A DNA stretch of 32,947 nucleotides from an uncultured cyanobacterium (lineage in GTDB: Bacteria; Cyanobacteriota; Cyanobacteriia; Cyanobacteriales; Microcystaceae), in NCBI GenBank assembly GCA_903869185.1, contig CAIPYC010000054.1:1-32947 (forward strand), written 5' to 3'. A program made the position numbers and the translations under genes. Of the stretch, positions 24,885 to 32,947 are shown piece by piece. A model generated the notes under the pieces. That model worked only from the letters and a program-made list of their open reading frames with translations, did not search any database and had not been told where the DNA came from. The stretch's first letter is position 1. Each line of letters begins with the position of its first letter.

Positions 24885-24964
24885 ATTATATTTCTATGTT
24901 TTCTTTCAAATGCAGTAAAATCTGGTTGAGGGATTTTGTTTCGTTAATAATCTCCCAAGCAACC

Positions 24965-24970
24965 ATTATA
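24965..24970 (-). promoter_or_regulatory. Possible -10 element for the acetolactate decarboxylase gene
   Basis: The minus strand reads TATAAT here, about 80 bases upstream of the ATG at 24884. The -35 position (ATAGTT at 24988-24993, 17-bp spacer) is poor, so this is a weak proposal. Confidence 0.3.
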
Positions 24971-25001
24971 GTTTGCAGTCCACCCTAAACTATGAACTTA
25001 A

Positions 25002-25619
25002 ATGATTAAAAAAATAATTCGCACAATCGCAATGCGTTCCGGCAAATTCAGCAACCTCTATAAAAAAACGTGTCAGCCACGAGGAGATGAATATGCCGAA
25101 TTTTTGCGTCTTCATGGCACTTTTTATTCTATTGGCAAAAATTGTAGTATACTGACTTCAACTATTTTTACCGATCCTAGCTATGTTCGCATCGGCAACA
25201 ATGTTCATTTTTCAAGCTGTACTATTATTGGGCATGACGGCTCAATTGCCATGTTAAATCAGGCCTATAATACCAATCTAGATTCAGTAGGAAAAATTGA
25301 CATTCTAGATAATGTATTTATCGGTTATAACGCAATAATATTGCCTAATGTAACCATTGGACCCAATAGTATTGTAGGAGCCGGCGCAGTAGTAACAAAG
25401 GATGTAAAAGAAGGTGAAATTGTTGGAGGAGTTCCAGCTCGTTGTATCGGATATGTAGAAAATTTAGTTAGTAAATTACAATCGGAAACAGAGAGACTAC
25501 CTTGGTATCATTTAATTCAAAAAAGAGAAGGATCTTATGATGCAGAAATGGAACCCCTTCTCAATGAATTAAGATTAGCCTATTTTTATAAAGATAGTGA
25601 AAGTGAACCAATAAATTAA
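25002..25619 (+). CDS. Hexapeptide-repeat (left-handed beta-helix) acyltransferase
   Basis: Residues about 45-150 show the hexapeptide pattern of the LbH acyltransferases: [20 protein letters not shown], then [20 protein letters not shown] and [20 protein letters not shown], ending with VPARCIGYV, the usual VPA-x-x-I-G cap. The histidine in IIGHDG is a candidate catalytic base. The C-terminal ~50 residues are charged and variable. The substrate could be a sugar of a surface polysaccharide, serine, or chloramphenicol-like; nothing here decides. The ATG at 25002 is isolated from other plus genes, and its TAA overlaps the sulfite reductase stop on the opposite strand by 4 bp. Confidence 0.87.
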   Translation: MIKKIIRTIAMRSGKFSNLYKKTCQPRGDEYAEFLRLHGTFYSIGKNCSILTSTIFTDPSYVRIGNNVHFSSCTIIGHDGSIAMLNQAYNTNLDSVGKIDILDNVFIGYNAIILPNVTIGPNSIVGAGAVVTKDVKEGEIVGGVPARCIGYVENLVSKLQSETERLPWYHLIQKREGSYDAEMEPLLNELRLAYFYKDSESEPIN

Positions 25620-27361
25620 TCTTCAGAAGATACATCGTCATAAAACGCCATATCCCTAAGCTTATCTAGACCTACTCTGGCACAAAACTCACCAAAGCTC
25701 TCACCTTTTTTCTTTTCCTTTTTAAACAACATCAGCAATGGTCTAAGTTCTTTTTCTAGATCCTGCTCAGGGCATTTTTCAAGATAGGGCTGGGCTAAGG
25801 CCGTCTGATTAGGATTACCGCCCAACCAGACCTGATAGGCATTGGGGGCGCTACCTACCAAGCCCAACTCTGCCATATAGGGTCTGGCACAGCCATTGGG
25901 GCAACCGGTCATACGTACAACAAAATGTTCCTTGGCTAAACCGACTTGAGCCAAGAGATTTTCAATACGCTCGAGGATAGAAGGAAGAATGCGTTCAGAT
26001 TCAGTAATAGCTAATTCACAAGTCGGCAAGGCAGGACAGGCCATTGAATAGCGGAGCATTGGCGAAATATCTTTTGGATTGGTTATCACACCATGCCCAT
26101 TAAAAATCTGTTCAATCTCCTGTTTATCTGCTGGAGCAATTTCATAAAGAATGAGATTGTGATTGGCACTCAGGCGCATCTCCGGTTGATATTTCTCGAC
26201 AATCTTGGCAAGAGCGGATTTTAAGCGAAAATCGCCTTCATCCTTGATCCGACCATTGACTATGGAAAGCCCAAAGAATAGTTTGCCATCTCCCTGTTCA
26301 TGCCAACCAAGATAATCTTGATACTTCCATTTGGCTATTTCACGGAAAGGCTCGAGAGGTTTACCAAAATAGCTCTCAACCTGCTTGATAAATTTCTCAA
26401 CTCCCCAGTCATGAATAAGATATTTCAAGCGGGCATGACGACGATTAAAGCGATCCCCATAATCTATCTGGGTAGATACAACTGCTTTGACAATCTCATA
26501 GACGTCTTCTTTGGCAACATAGCCGATATGATCAGCCATTCTGGCAAAGGTTTCCTCTTTACCATGAGTACGTCCCAGTCCACCGCCAGCCAAGATATTA
26601 AACCCCTCTAGCTCTCCATCTTTATTGGTGATTACCACCAAAGATAAATCATGCGTATAGATATCAATTGAGTTATCTCCCGGGACAGTTACCGAGCATT
26701 TAAACTTGCGTGGCATAAAGTGCTCACCGTAGATTGGCTCGAGAGAATTATGGGCTCCCTTGAGTCTGGCAGCTTTAACTTCGGGAGCTTCCTGGGCGGA
26801 GATCGCCTTCTCACCGTCTAGCCATATTTCGTAATAGGCACCAGATTGGGGAGTTAGTAAATCGGCTATGTTGGTAGCATATTCCCAGGCGTAGAGATAT
26901 TCCGGTTTTGTTTTGTAGGGAGCTGGAGGTGCCATAACATTGCGGTTGACATCGCCACAGGCCGAGAGAGTCGATCCCATATTGACGATGATTTCCTTGA
27001 ACACTTTTTTGAGGTTCTTTTTGAGAACACCATGGATCTGGAAGCCTTGGCGAGTGGTTGCCCTCAAGGTATGGTTACCATATTCATCGCTGAGGCGGTT
27101 GAGTGTTAGATATAATTTGGCTGGAATATAACCGCCAGGACTGCGGGTGCGTAACATGAACTGATAGTCTTTCTGGTGACCTTTGATGCGGTTATCTCGA
27201 TTGTCCTGCTGATAGGAACCATGAAATTTGAGAATCTGGATCCCATCTTTACTAAAGTGAGTAGTATCTTGTTGGAGTTCTGTGGCGACCGGCTCACGCA
27301 AAAAGTTACTACGCTCTTTGATGCCTTCTACAGCGGAGTGTTTACGAGTTGTCTCTACCAT
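25616..27361 (-). CDS. sir: Ferredoxin-dependent assimilatory sulfite reductase
   Basis: Sir reduces sulfite to sulfide using six electrons from ferredoxin, with siroheme and a 4Fe-4S cluster. The cluster/siroheme ligands are visible as CPALPTC and GCPNGCARP (C-x5-C and C-x3-C), the last Cys bridging to siroheme. Substrate-binding arginine and lysine regions are seen in [14 protein letters not shown] and in [12 protein letters not shown]. At 581 aa it is a little shorter than the ~620-635 aa I recall for other cyanobacterial Sir, mainly at the ends. A TTG two codons upstream (27367) is possible, but I use the ATG at 27361. It overlaps the convergent acyltransferase gene by 4 bp. Confidence 0.94.
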   Translation of the reverse strand: MVETTRKHSAVEGIKERSNFLREPVATELQQDTTHFSKDGIQILKFHGSYQQDNRDNRIKGHQKDYQFMLRTRSPGGYIPAKLYLTLNRLSDEYGNHTLRATTRQGFQIHGVLKKNLKKVFKEIIVNMGSTLSACGDVNRNVMAPPAPYKTKPEYLYAWEYATNIADLLTPQSGAYYEIWLDGEKAISAQEAPEVKAARLKGAHNSLEPIYGEHFMPRKFKCSVTVPGDNSIDIYTHDLSLVVITNKDGELEGFNILAGGGLGRTHGKEETFARMADHIGYVAKEDVYEIVKAVVSTQIDYGDRFNRRHARLKYLIHDWGVEKFIKQVESYFGKPLEPFREIAKWKYQDYLGWHEQGDGKLFFGLSIVNGRIKDEGDFRLKSALAKIVEKYQPEMRLSANHNLILYEIAPADKQEIEQIFNGHGVITNPKDISPMLRYSMACPALPTCELAITESERILPSILERIENLLAQVGLAKEHFVVRMTGCPNGCARPYMAELGLVGSAPNAYQVWLGGNPNQTALAQPYLEKCPEQDLEKELRPLLMLFKKEKKKGESFGEFCARVGLDKLRDMAFYDDVSSED

Positions 27362-27454
27362 TGTCAATGTCCTTGAAGACTTTTTTTAAAATATTTAAAT
27401 AAATGCAGGCTTGTCTTTAATTTTAGCGCCAAAGCCCAATTAAGATAATTTTAT

Positions 27455-28975
27455 TTAATTTTTGTTCTTGTTTGTCAAAAAAGTTGCGGTACTTTCTCCC
27501 ATTATCTCAGAGCGGATTTTGGAGAGGATCTTGGGTTTGATTTTTTCCAGTTCGCCTTTGAGAATATTTTTGCTGATTTTGGGATCACCTGCCCTGGAAG
27601 TTTGGGCATGATTGTACCAGTTTTTGATACTCATACATTGCCGCGAAGAAAGAGAAAAGCTCATGACCTGCCTACATTTATCAGGATGTTCCCTTGCAAA
27701 AAACAAAATCCAATATCTACAATTATCAGACATGGTGCGGGCAAATTGCTGACCTGAGGGGCTTTTGAGATCTAGATAACAATTGAGCCAACGAGGTCCA
27801 TGCTGAGGATGACTCAAAACGGTTATCCAGAGCAACATCGGATGGGGCCTGTTCAAATAAATAAACTGATTGTATCTCATGCTCGAGAGACGAATGAGGA
27901 TATCTTTTTGGTCTAACATAGCCCATAAAGCAAGAATATCCCCATTCTTTGCGCGTAAGATTCCAGGAAAAACTATTTTCTCAATTGGTTTGTTGGCCGG
28001 CCATTGAGCATTGAGTCCGACATCATGGAGAGATGAATCTATATCTTCAGGATCATTAATAATAGTGTTACCTGGATTAAGACCGATTAGATCTAGGTTC
28101 GATTGTCTTTCAATGTTTTCAAAAACTTGAATGAGCTCGCCAATTTGCTGTGGACGATTTTTGGGAAATTTCTCCAGACATTTTAAAATCAGTAAATTGA
28201 GCTGCGGGGGAATATTAAAACTCAAGGCAATGGGTTGAGGCTTACTTTTGCGATGTGCTTCATACCAAGCTCCAAAGGAAGATCCTTCGGGTCGCAGTGG
28301 TAGTGTCCCAGTCAACATTTGATACATCACCACTCCTAAGCTATAGATATCAGAGCGGTTATCCAATTCCTGCCCCTCCATTTGCTCTGGGGAACAGTAG
28401 GACAATGTACCCATAAAAGACTGGGTCTGCGATTCATTCAGGTGCATTAACTTGGCTATACCAAAATCCAGAATTTTAACTAGATCTCCCATGCCCGAAT
28501 CTTGCACTACTAAAATATTACTCGGCTTGATATCCCTGTGTACTATAGACGAGATCTCGCCTTGAAATGTGATGCCCTTGTGTGCTGATTCCAGTCCATA
28601 GCAGATCTGCTTGGCTAAATACAGAAAACGAACTAGTTCAATAGGATGCACTTTGATGATTTGATTGAGACTCTCTCCTGAGAGAAATTCCATCACATAA
28701 TATGGAATTCCCTTTTCGTCAATGCCATAATCTTTAACTTTGACAATATGAATGCTTTTTTCTCCCAGAAGAGCCGAGATGGTGGCCTCTCTTTCAAAAC
28801 GTTCTTTCATTTTTGTGCTCAAAAGAGTCTGTGAAAGAAACTTAACAGCCACAGTCACCCCTCCAAGGAGTTTATCTTCTGCCTTGTAAACCTGACCCAT
28901 AGCTCCTGTTCCTATCAGCTCCAACAGTTGATAACGATCAGCGAGCAAACGACGATGGTTGGATTCTAAAACCAT
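27455..28975 (-). CDS. Soluble Hanks-type Ser/Thr protein kinase with C-terminal extension
   Basis: The kinase domain spans about residues 14-290: glycine loop GTGAMGQVY (22-30), Lys45, catalytic HRDIKPSN (146-153, Asp148), DFG (170-172), and [10 protein letters not shown]. No transmembrane segment is visible, so it is cytoplasmic, unlike the other kinase in this window. Residues ~320-480 form an unrecognised domain rich in aromatic residues (for example [18 protein letters not shown] and [14 protein letters not shown]) that may sense a ligand. It overlaps the 3' end of anmK by 38 bp, so the two are coupled. The ATG at 28975 is inside anmK. The target is unknown. Confidence 0.9.
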   Translation of the reverse strand: MVLESNHRRLLADRYQLLELIGTGAMGQVYKAEDKLLGGVTVAVKFLSQTLLSTKMKERFEREATISALLGEKSIHIVKVKDYGIDEKGIPYYVMEFLSGESLNQIIKVHPIELVRFLYLAKQICYGLESAHKGITFQGEISSIVHRDIKPSNILVVQDSGMGDLVKILDFGIAKLMHLNESQTQSFMGTLSYCSPEQMEGQELDNRSDIYSLGVVMYQMLTGTLPLRPEGSSFGAWYEAHRKSKPQPIALSFNIPPQLNLLILKCLEKFPKNRPQQIGELIQVFENIERQSNLDLIGLNPGNTIINDPEDIDSSLHDVGLNAQWPANKPIEKIVFPGILRAKNGDILALWAMLDQKDILIRLSSMRYNQFIYLNRPHPMLLWITVLSHPQHGPRWLNCYLDLKSPSGQQFARTMSDNCRYWILFFAREHPDKCRQVMSFSLSSRQCMSIKNWYNHAQTSRAGDPKISKNILKGELEKIKPKILSKIRSEIMGESTATFLTNKNKN

Positions 28976-30116
28976 AAACGGGAATGTGAATTTGTCCTAA
29001 CAACATAGGTGCTTTGGCCCCGGTAACTTGTGGTAAATTACCAGGCTCATTGATCAACCGCCAGTAGGCCAGAACAGCAAAAGCAATTGCCTCTTTATAA
29101 TCAGCGCTCAAACCGATTTCATCGGTGGTCATCACTTGGCTATCTTGAGCCAATTTGGCTTGTAGCCTGCTTTTTAGATAGAGATTACGACTGCCTCCAC
29201 CACAGAGAAATACTTGCTGGGGAATTTCACTGAGAAATCTTCTATAACTTATAACTATTGATTCTACAGTCAGTTCAGTTAAAGTAGCCAACCAATCAGC
29301 ATCACTGAGTTGATATTGTTCAGCTTCGAGTTGGCATTGTTTTAAATAATCTAGACCAAAGAGCTCCCTTCCTGTTGATTTGGGGGGGACTTTTTTAAAA
29401 AAATCATTCTCAAGCCATTGCCCAACCAGCTCCTGACAGGGTACACCTTGGGATGCCCAGTATCCATCTTGATCATATTTTTGCTGACCATTGGTTAATT
29501 TAAGCACTGCCAAATCCAGAAGTACATTACCGGGACCAGTATCCCAACCAACGACCTCTTGTTTCCAATGGGGATTGCACTTTGGCGGTAGATAGGTTAA
29601 ATTTCCAATGCCTCCAATATTCTGTATGCAGCGTGAATATTCCTGATGACTCAAAAGCATGGCATCGACTTTGCAAACCAAGGGTGCGCCATGACCACCG
29701 GCGGCGATATCTGCTTGCCTGAACTGATTGACAGTTGGTTTTTGGGTTTGGGCCGCAATCACTTCACCACGGCCTAGCTGTAAACTGTAGCCCAATTGTT
29801 CTAATCCAGTTGGTCTATGAAAGAGCGTCTGTCCATGTGAGCCTATCAATTCGGCAAATTCACCCTGTTCAATCTCTTGGGCCGCTCTGGCAAATTCTTG
29901 AGCAATGGCATCATCCAAATTCACCAACTCTTCTAAAGATAGCTTTTCTCCAGCGCAGAGTCCAAGGATCTGCTCTCTCAGTTGAGCAGGATAAGGATAG
30001 GTCTGGCCTCTTATTAAGTGAATCTTGAGATCGTCATCTTTAATTCCCTCAACTTCCACCAGAGCGGCATCGATCCCATCAACCGAAGTTCCACTGATTA
30101 GGCCTATTACCAGCAT
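28938..30116 (-). CDS. anmK: Anhydro-N-acetylmuramic acid kinase
   Basis: AnmK opens and phosphorylates 1,6-anhydro-MurNAc to MurNAc-6-phosphate during peptidoglycan recycling. Signatures in order are [56 protein letters not shown] (with the catalytic Asp), LFGLDYL and [10 protein letters not shown] of the ASKHA fold. Length (392 aa) is normal. It lies 4 bp downstream of ycf65 and overlaps the kinase gene by 38 bp. The NagZ-like enzyme encoded at 5807-7366 acts one step earlier in the same pathway. Confidence 0.95.
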   Translation of the reverse strand: MLVIGLISGTSVDGIDAALVEVEGIKDDDLKIHLIRGQTYPYPAQLREQILGLCAGEKLSLEELVNLDDAIAQEFARAAQEIEQGEFAELIGSHGQTLFHRPTGLEQLGYSLQLGRGEVIAAQTQKPTVNQFRQADIAAGGHGAPLVCKVDAMLLSHQEYSRCIQNIGGIGNLTYLPPKCNPHWKQEVVGWDTGPGNVLLDLAVLKLTNGQQKYDQDGYWASQGVPCQELVGQWLENDFFKKVPPKSTGRELFGLDYLKQCQLEAEQYQLSDADWLATLTELTVESIVISYRRFLSEIPQQVFLCGGGSRNLYLKSRLQAKLAQDSQVMTTDEIGLSADYKEAIAFAVLAYWRLINEPGNLPQVTGAKAPMLLGQIHIPVYGFRIQPSSFAR

Positions 30117-30120
30117 CTAT

Positions 30121-30456
30121 CTAGTTACTACCTGTAAAAACCACTTCGGGAAACTTGTTTTGAACCTCATCTATGGTCACTTTCTTGTTTTCTTCTCTAA
30201 GATCTTGCCAGTAGTTGATTACATTGGTTGCCTGATTTAAAATGTCGTTTTTTGCAATTTCAGAGATCCAATGCTTGGAATCCAACTCAAATTTCAGGCG
30301 ATCCCAAGCTGATTCCCCTTGGATTTGCTCACCCCAAAAAAAGTAGATAGTCAAGGGGCTATTGGCTTGGCCAATGACCTGATCTACGGCAATGCCCAAT
30401 TTACTCTCTAGCCAGACAATTTTTAATAGGAATTTAGAATCCAAAGATATCTCCAT
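30121..30456 (-). CDS. ycf65: Ribosomal protein PSRP-3 / Ycf65
   Basis: The 111-aa product matches the cyanobacterial and plastid-encoded small-subunit protein PSRP-3/Ycf65: LLKIVWLESKLGIAVDQVIG, SPLTIYFFWGE, AWDRLKFELDSKHWISE, then a LNQATNVINYWQ segment and FPEVVFTGSN at the end. It is specific to cyanobacteria and plastids and is a good lineage marker. The open frame reaches 30519, but the family N-terminus begins near the ATG at 30456, which I use. It lies between fabD (77-bp gap) and anmK (4-bp gap). Confidence 0.92.
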   Translation of the reverse strand: MEISLDSKFLLKIVWLESKLGIAVDQVIGQANSPLTIYFFWGEQIQGESAWDRLKFELDSKHWISEIAKNDILNQATNVINYWQDLREENKKVTIDEVQNKFPEVVFTGSN

Positions 30457-30533
30457 ATAATAAATATAATTTGATTTTGTATCTGCATTCTCACATTTAT
30501 CTGGTATCACTTGCAACAAAAGAATTGAGTACT

Positions 30534-31418
30534 TTAGCCCGCTTCAATATCAGCAAGGCTGCTGAGGTTTTTTAACCCTAAATTGGCAGTAGTTCTCTTG
30601 AGTAAGCCTGTTAGAACTTTACCAGGACCTATCTCTGTCACCTCGACTATACCGAGATCAGGTAAAGCAAGCATTGTCTCGAGCCAACGCACAGATCTAG
30701 TCATCTGCTGTTTGAGTTTCTCCTTGAGAAGTTGTTCATCTTGAATAGGGGCGGGATCTACGTTGGAGAGAACCGGGATTTGGGCCCGGCTAAAAGGAGT
30801 ACGATCTAGGATCTGGGCAAATTTCTCCCCAGATTCAGCCATTAACGGAGAATGAAAGGCTCCTGAAACCTTAAGCAATACGGCCCGCTTAGCCTTGACT
30901 CGCTCGAGAACAAGGGACACTGCCTGAGATGTTCCTGAAACGACCACTTGCTCAGCGCTATTGTCATTGGCCAGGACAACATCAGGTATTTCCTTTAAGG
31001 CTGCATCTAGTTCAGTTCGATCGAACCTCATCAGCGCGGCCATCTGTCCTCCCTGAGATTGGCTCATAATCAGAGATCTCTGCTTTACCAATTCCAATCC
31101 ACTGGCAAAATCAAATACTCCAGCAGCATAAAGAGCTACATATTCCCCGAGGCTATGGCCTGCCACGAAGTCAGAGCTGATTCCTTTTTCTTTGCATAGG
31201 TCAACCAAAATACTCTCGACTACATAGAGACAGGGTTGAGTATATTGGGTCTGCGAGAGCTTCTCTTCATCTCCTTGCACCAGTTCCAGTATTGACCAAC
31301 CCAGAATCTCCTCGGCTTGGCTAAATCTTTGCTGGCCTTTCTCGCTTTGCTGTAGATCAACTCCCATGCCAAGGACTTGTGAACCTTGTCCAGGAAATAC
31401 CCAAGCTTTCTTACCCAT
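30534..31418 (-). CDS. fabD: Malonyl-CoA:ACP transacylase
   Basis: FabD moves malonyl groups from CoA to acyl carrier protein for fatty-acid synthesis. The GQGSQ loop is at residues 10-14 of MGKKAWVFPGQGSQVLGMG, the nucleophile Ser89 is in AGHSLGEYVAL, and the catalytic His is in SGAFHSPLM. QQMTRSVRWLETM and the EIGPGKVLTGLLKR end are typical. The frame is open to 31535, but the family N-terminus begins at the ATG at 31418, giving a normal 294 aa and leaving the divergent promoter region free. The expected fabH or fabG neighbours are not present here. Confidence 0.95.
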   Translation of the reverse strand: MGKKAWVFPGQGSQVLGMGVDLQQSEKGQQRFSQAEEILGWSILELVQGDEEKLSQTQYTQPCLYVVESILVDLCKEKGISSDFVAGHSLGEYVALYAAGVFDFASGLELVKQRSLIMSQSQGGQMAALMRFDRTELDAALKEIPDVVLANDNSAEQVVVSGTSQAVSLVLERVKAKRAVLLKVSGAFHSPLMAESGEKFAQILDRTPFSRAQIPVLSNVDPAPIQDEQLLKEKLKQQMTRSVRWLETMLALPDLGIVEVTEIGPGKVLTGLLKRTTANLGLKNLSSLADIEAG

Positions 31419-31449
31419 ATTTTTTTCTTTTTTTCTAATCAAGAATCGT

Positions 31450-31455
31450 ATTATA
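31450..31455 (-). promoter_or_regulatory. -10 element for fabD
   Basis: The minus strand reads TATAAT here, about 32 bases upstream of the fabD ATG at 31418. No good -35 hexamer is found at 17 bases (AAAGAA), so the promoter may need an activator or use a weak -35. Confidence 0.45.
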
Positions 31456-31480
31456 CAGCCAAAAAAGTCCCGTTCTTTCC

Positions 31481-31510
31481 TTGACAAATCATAGTCATTA
31501 TGACTACACT
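31481..31510 (+). promoter_or_regulatory. Sigma-70-type promoter for the peroxiredoxin-dps pair
   Basis: TTGACA at 31481-31486 and TACACT at 31505-31510, with an 18-bp spacer, fit a housekeeping promoter; transcription would begin near 31517, giving a ~57-base leader. The first palindrome (31492-31506) fills the spacer and the edge of the -10, where a bound protein would block RNA polymerase. Confidence 0.6.
31492..31506. promoter_or_regulatory. Operator-like palindrome 1
   Basis: TAGTCATTATGACTA is a perfect inverted repeat around its central base, with the 11-bp core GTCATTATGAC at 31494-31504. It lies between the -35 and -10 of the peroxiredoxin promoter. The same core occurs again 37 bp downstream. 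Confidence 0.65.
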
Positions 31511-31528
31511 TAGTTTTAAGACTGGATA

Positions 31529-31543
31529 AAGTCATAATGACTA
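31529..31543. promoter_or_regulatory. Operator-like palindrome 2
   Basis: AAGTCATAATGACTA repeats the site at 31492 with the core GTCATAATGAC at 31531-31541. The two centres are 37 bp apart. This copy falls in the inferred leader, downstream of the start point. Confidence 0.65.
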
Positions 31544-31573
31544 CAATTTATAAAAAAAGGAAGAAGAAAAGAT

Positions 31574-32305
31574 ATGTTACCCAATAAAGAGGGGCAAAGA
31601 ATTCCCAGCGTTACTTTTCATATACGCAAGGACAATAAATGGGTCGATGTCACCACGGATGAACTGTTTAAGGGCAAAACAGTAGTTGTTTTCTCCTTGC
31701 CCGGGGCATTCACCCCGACTTGTTCTTCAGTGCATCTGCCTGGCTATAATCAGTTGGCCCCTGTTTTCAAAAGTAATGGGGTAGATGAGATAGTCTGTAT
31801 TTCAGTCAATGACACCTTCGTAATGAATGAATGGGCAAAGGATCAAGAGGCTGACAATGTGATCTTGATTCCCGATGGCAATGGTGAATTCACCGAAGGT
31901 ATGGGGATGCTGGTGGATAAGACTGGCCTTGGATTTGGCAAGAGATCTTGGCGCTATTCGATGCTGGTCAAAGATGGAGTGATTGCCAAGATGTTCATTG
32001 AGCCGGAAGTTGAAGGAGATCCTTTTGAAGTCTCCGATGCCCAAACTATGCTCAGCTATATCAATCCCCAGGCTAAGCCATTGCCTCTGGTTACTATTTT
32101 CTCCAAAGCTGGCTGTTCTTTCTGCGCCAAAGCAAAGGCCATGCTTGAAGATCACGGACTCCACTATGAAGAGATTCCTCTGAGTCACCAAATTACTACC
32201 AAGACACTCAAGGCGGTTTCTGGCGCCGCCACTACCCCTGTGATCTTCATTGATGGTAAATTGATTGGAGGTTCCGAGTCCCTTGCTGCATATTTCAATA
32301 CTTAA
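31574..32305 (+). CDS. Peroxiredoxin-glutaredoxin hybrid (Prx5 type)
   Basis: Residues 1-165 are a Prx5-type peroxiredoxin with the peroxidatic Cys50 in [15 protein letters not shown], the Arg-containing [11 protein letters not shown], and no obvious resolving Cys. Residues ~170-243 are a dithiol glutaredoxin with the active site GCSFCAK (181-184), the cis-Pro region TTPVIFIDG and the GGSE glutathione site. Fused enzymes of this type, known from Haemophilus influenzae and others, reduce hydroperoxides with electrons from glutathione through the attached glutaredoxin. It is transcribed with dps 8 bp downstream. An AGGAAGAAG stretch precedes the ATG at a distance of about 10 bases. Confidence 0.94.
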   Translation: MLPNKEGQRIPSVTFHIRKDNKWVDVTTDELFKGKTVVVFSLPGAFTPTCSSVHLPGYNQLAPVFKSNGVDEIVCISVNDTFVMNEWAKDQEADNVILIPDGNGEFTEGMGMLVDKTGLGFGKRSWRYSMLVKDGVIAKMFIEPEVEGDPFEVSDAQTMLSYINPQAKPLPLVTIFSKAGCSFCAKAKAMLEDHGLHYEEIPLSHQITTKTLKAVSGAATTPVIFIDGKLIGGSESLAAYFNT

Positions 32306-32313
32306 GGGAAAAT

Positions 32314-32802
32314 ATGTCTATTCGTTTTTATCCAACCCGCCACGATCTAGATCTCAAGACTCGCACCGCTGTTGTTGAGGTTCTCTCGATAACCTTAGCC
32401 ACCACTTTAGATCTCCAGACTCAAACCAAACAAGCCCACTGGAATGTCAAGGGTAGCAATTTCCTACAACTCCATGAGCTTTTTGACAAGTTGGCAACAG
32501 AGCTAGAAGACTATGTAGATTTGATAGCCGAGCGCATCACTGCCCTGGGCGCTTCTCCTCAGGGGACAGCTAGGGTTGCCGCTAGTACATCTCTGTTGAG
32601 TGAATATCCTCTCGATATCAGTAAGGGCTTTGATCACCTGAGCGCCTTAGCCGATCGCTACGCATCCTATGGTAGCCATCTGAGAGGATCTATTGACCAT
32701 ACTTCAGATCTCGGGGATGCCGATACAGCAGATCTTTATACCGAAATATCTCGGACCATTGACAAGCGTCTATGGTTCCTGGAAGCTCATCTAACCGAGT
32801 AA
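32314..32802 (+). CDS. dps: Dps-type DNA-protecting ferritin-like protein
   Basis: The 162-aa protein has the Dps ferroxidase set, His42 and His54 with Asp69 and Glu73, in QAHWNVKGSNFLQLHELF and DYVDLIAERITALG. These sites lie at the interface of two subunits in the known dodecamers, where Fe2+ is oxidised with H2O2. The N-terminus is short and not strongly basic, so direct DNA binding is uncertain. An 8-bp gap after the peroxiredoxin hybrid shows a common oxidative-stress operon. Confidence 0.94.
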   Translation: MSIRFYPTRHDLDLKTRTAVVEVLSITLATTLDLQTQTKQAHWNVKGSNFLQLHELFDKLATELEDYVDLIAERITALGASPQGTARVAASTSLLSEYPLDISKGFDHLSALADRYASYGSHLRGSIDHTSDLGDADTADLYTEISRTIDKRLWFLEAHLTE

Positions 32803-32855
32803 GTTTCCAAACAAGACCTTTTGATCTAATATAGAAATATTATTTCTGGGTCAAT

Positions 32856-32947
32856 ATGGGATACGATCAGGAGCTCTATCAACATAAAGAATGGCTTGGG
32901 CTCGTGCAGCCGGTGGGTTTGGTGGTTTCTCCGCCAGCCCTATCCAA
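32856..32947 (+). CDS. Truncated gene at the right edge
   Basis: An open frame begins at the ATG at 32856 and continues to the window end; the 30 visible codons encode MGYDQELYQHKEWLGLVQP and then VGLVVSPPALS. The compact sequence reads like a real protein start, and the phrase QPVGLVVSPPAL reminds me of large restriction-modification-type proteins, but that memory is not reliable enough to name it. It follows dps after 53 bp. Confidence 0.5.
   Translation, partial: MGYDQELYQHKEWLGLVQPVGLVVSPPALS

Noticed and set aside
31802-32191. Minus-strand 129-aa frame opposite the peroxiredoxin hybrid
   Set aside because: Antisense to a protein with both active sites intact; no recognisable product.
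32833-32847. Hairpin AGAAAT-ATT-ATTTCT after dps
   Set aside because: A short AT-only stem with a three-base loop and no following T-tract; not a convincing terminator or operator.

Overview
The window looks like a chromosomal segment of a beta-carboxysome cyanobacterium of low-to-moderate GC (roughly 40% by eye). Markers for this are a CcaA-type carboxysomal carbonic anhydrase with the family's C-terminal tail, a plastid/cyanobacterial-type ribosomal protein PSRP-3/Ycf65, a DUF751/Ycf33 protein beside rbfA, a ferredoxin-type sulfite reductase, a photorespiratory glycerate kinase, a DUF1400 hydrolase and a PFE-type variant of the PEP-CTERM sorting tail. By eye I found no copy of GCGATCGC, the HIP1 octamer that is frequent in many cyanobacteria, so the lineage may be HIP1-poor. 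I cannot name genus or species.

Layout. (a) 192-7989, minus strand: a long closely packed run reading DUF751, rbfA, a GH3/NagZ-like hexosaminidase, a small membrane protein, a transmembrane Ser/Thr kinase, pheA, an unusual three-domain thymidylate synthase-like protein, and murF. (b) 8117-10825, plus: a secreted DUF192 protein and the RecD2-type helicase. (c) 10826-12542: a looser accessory segment with a secreted HAF-repeat protein and the decayed 3' end of an IS66-type transposase. (d) 12543-19136, plus: a small membrane protein and a Coq4-like protein that overlap at an AACCC microsatellite, a DUF1400 alpha/beta hydrolase, a GC-richer NTF2-like gene, sirB-cobA, a TPR protein and ccaA. (e) 19145-24884, minus: grxD, bolA, a secreted cyanobacterial protein, an LpxB-like protein, glycerate kinase, two tandem terC copies and an acetolactate decarboxylase. 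(f) 25002-30456: a hexapeptide acyltransferase convergent with sulfite reductase, then Ser/Thr kinase, anmK and ycf65. (g) 30534-32947: fabD diverges from an oxidative-stress pair (peroxiredoxin-glutaredoxin hybrid and Dps) across a promoter region with two copies of an 11-bp palindrome; a truncated gene runs off the right edge.

How the genes connect. SirB and CobA make siroheme, the cofactor of the sulfite reductase encoded 9 kb away. NagZ and AnmK are both peptidoglycan-recycling enzymes, MurF builds the wall precursor, and the two recycling genes each lie in a tight cluster with a Hanks-type kinase. GrxD and BolA form a known Fe-S partner pair. The most informative structures I found are: the terC tandem duplication, whose junction left the tail of the decarboxylase gene as the new C-terminus of one TerC; the AACCC tract, where gain of one unit would fuse two neighbouring genes in frame; the MtrA-like/thymidylate synthase/DUF4346 protein; the ribbon-helix-helix-like N-terminus on the acetolactate decarboxylase; and the paired palindromes at the peroxiredoxin-dps promoter. 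I saw no tRNA, rRNA, CRISPR array, prophage or intact insertion sequence.
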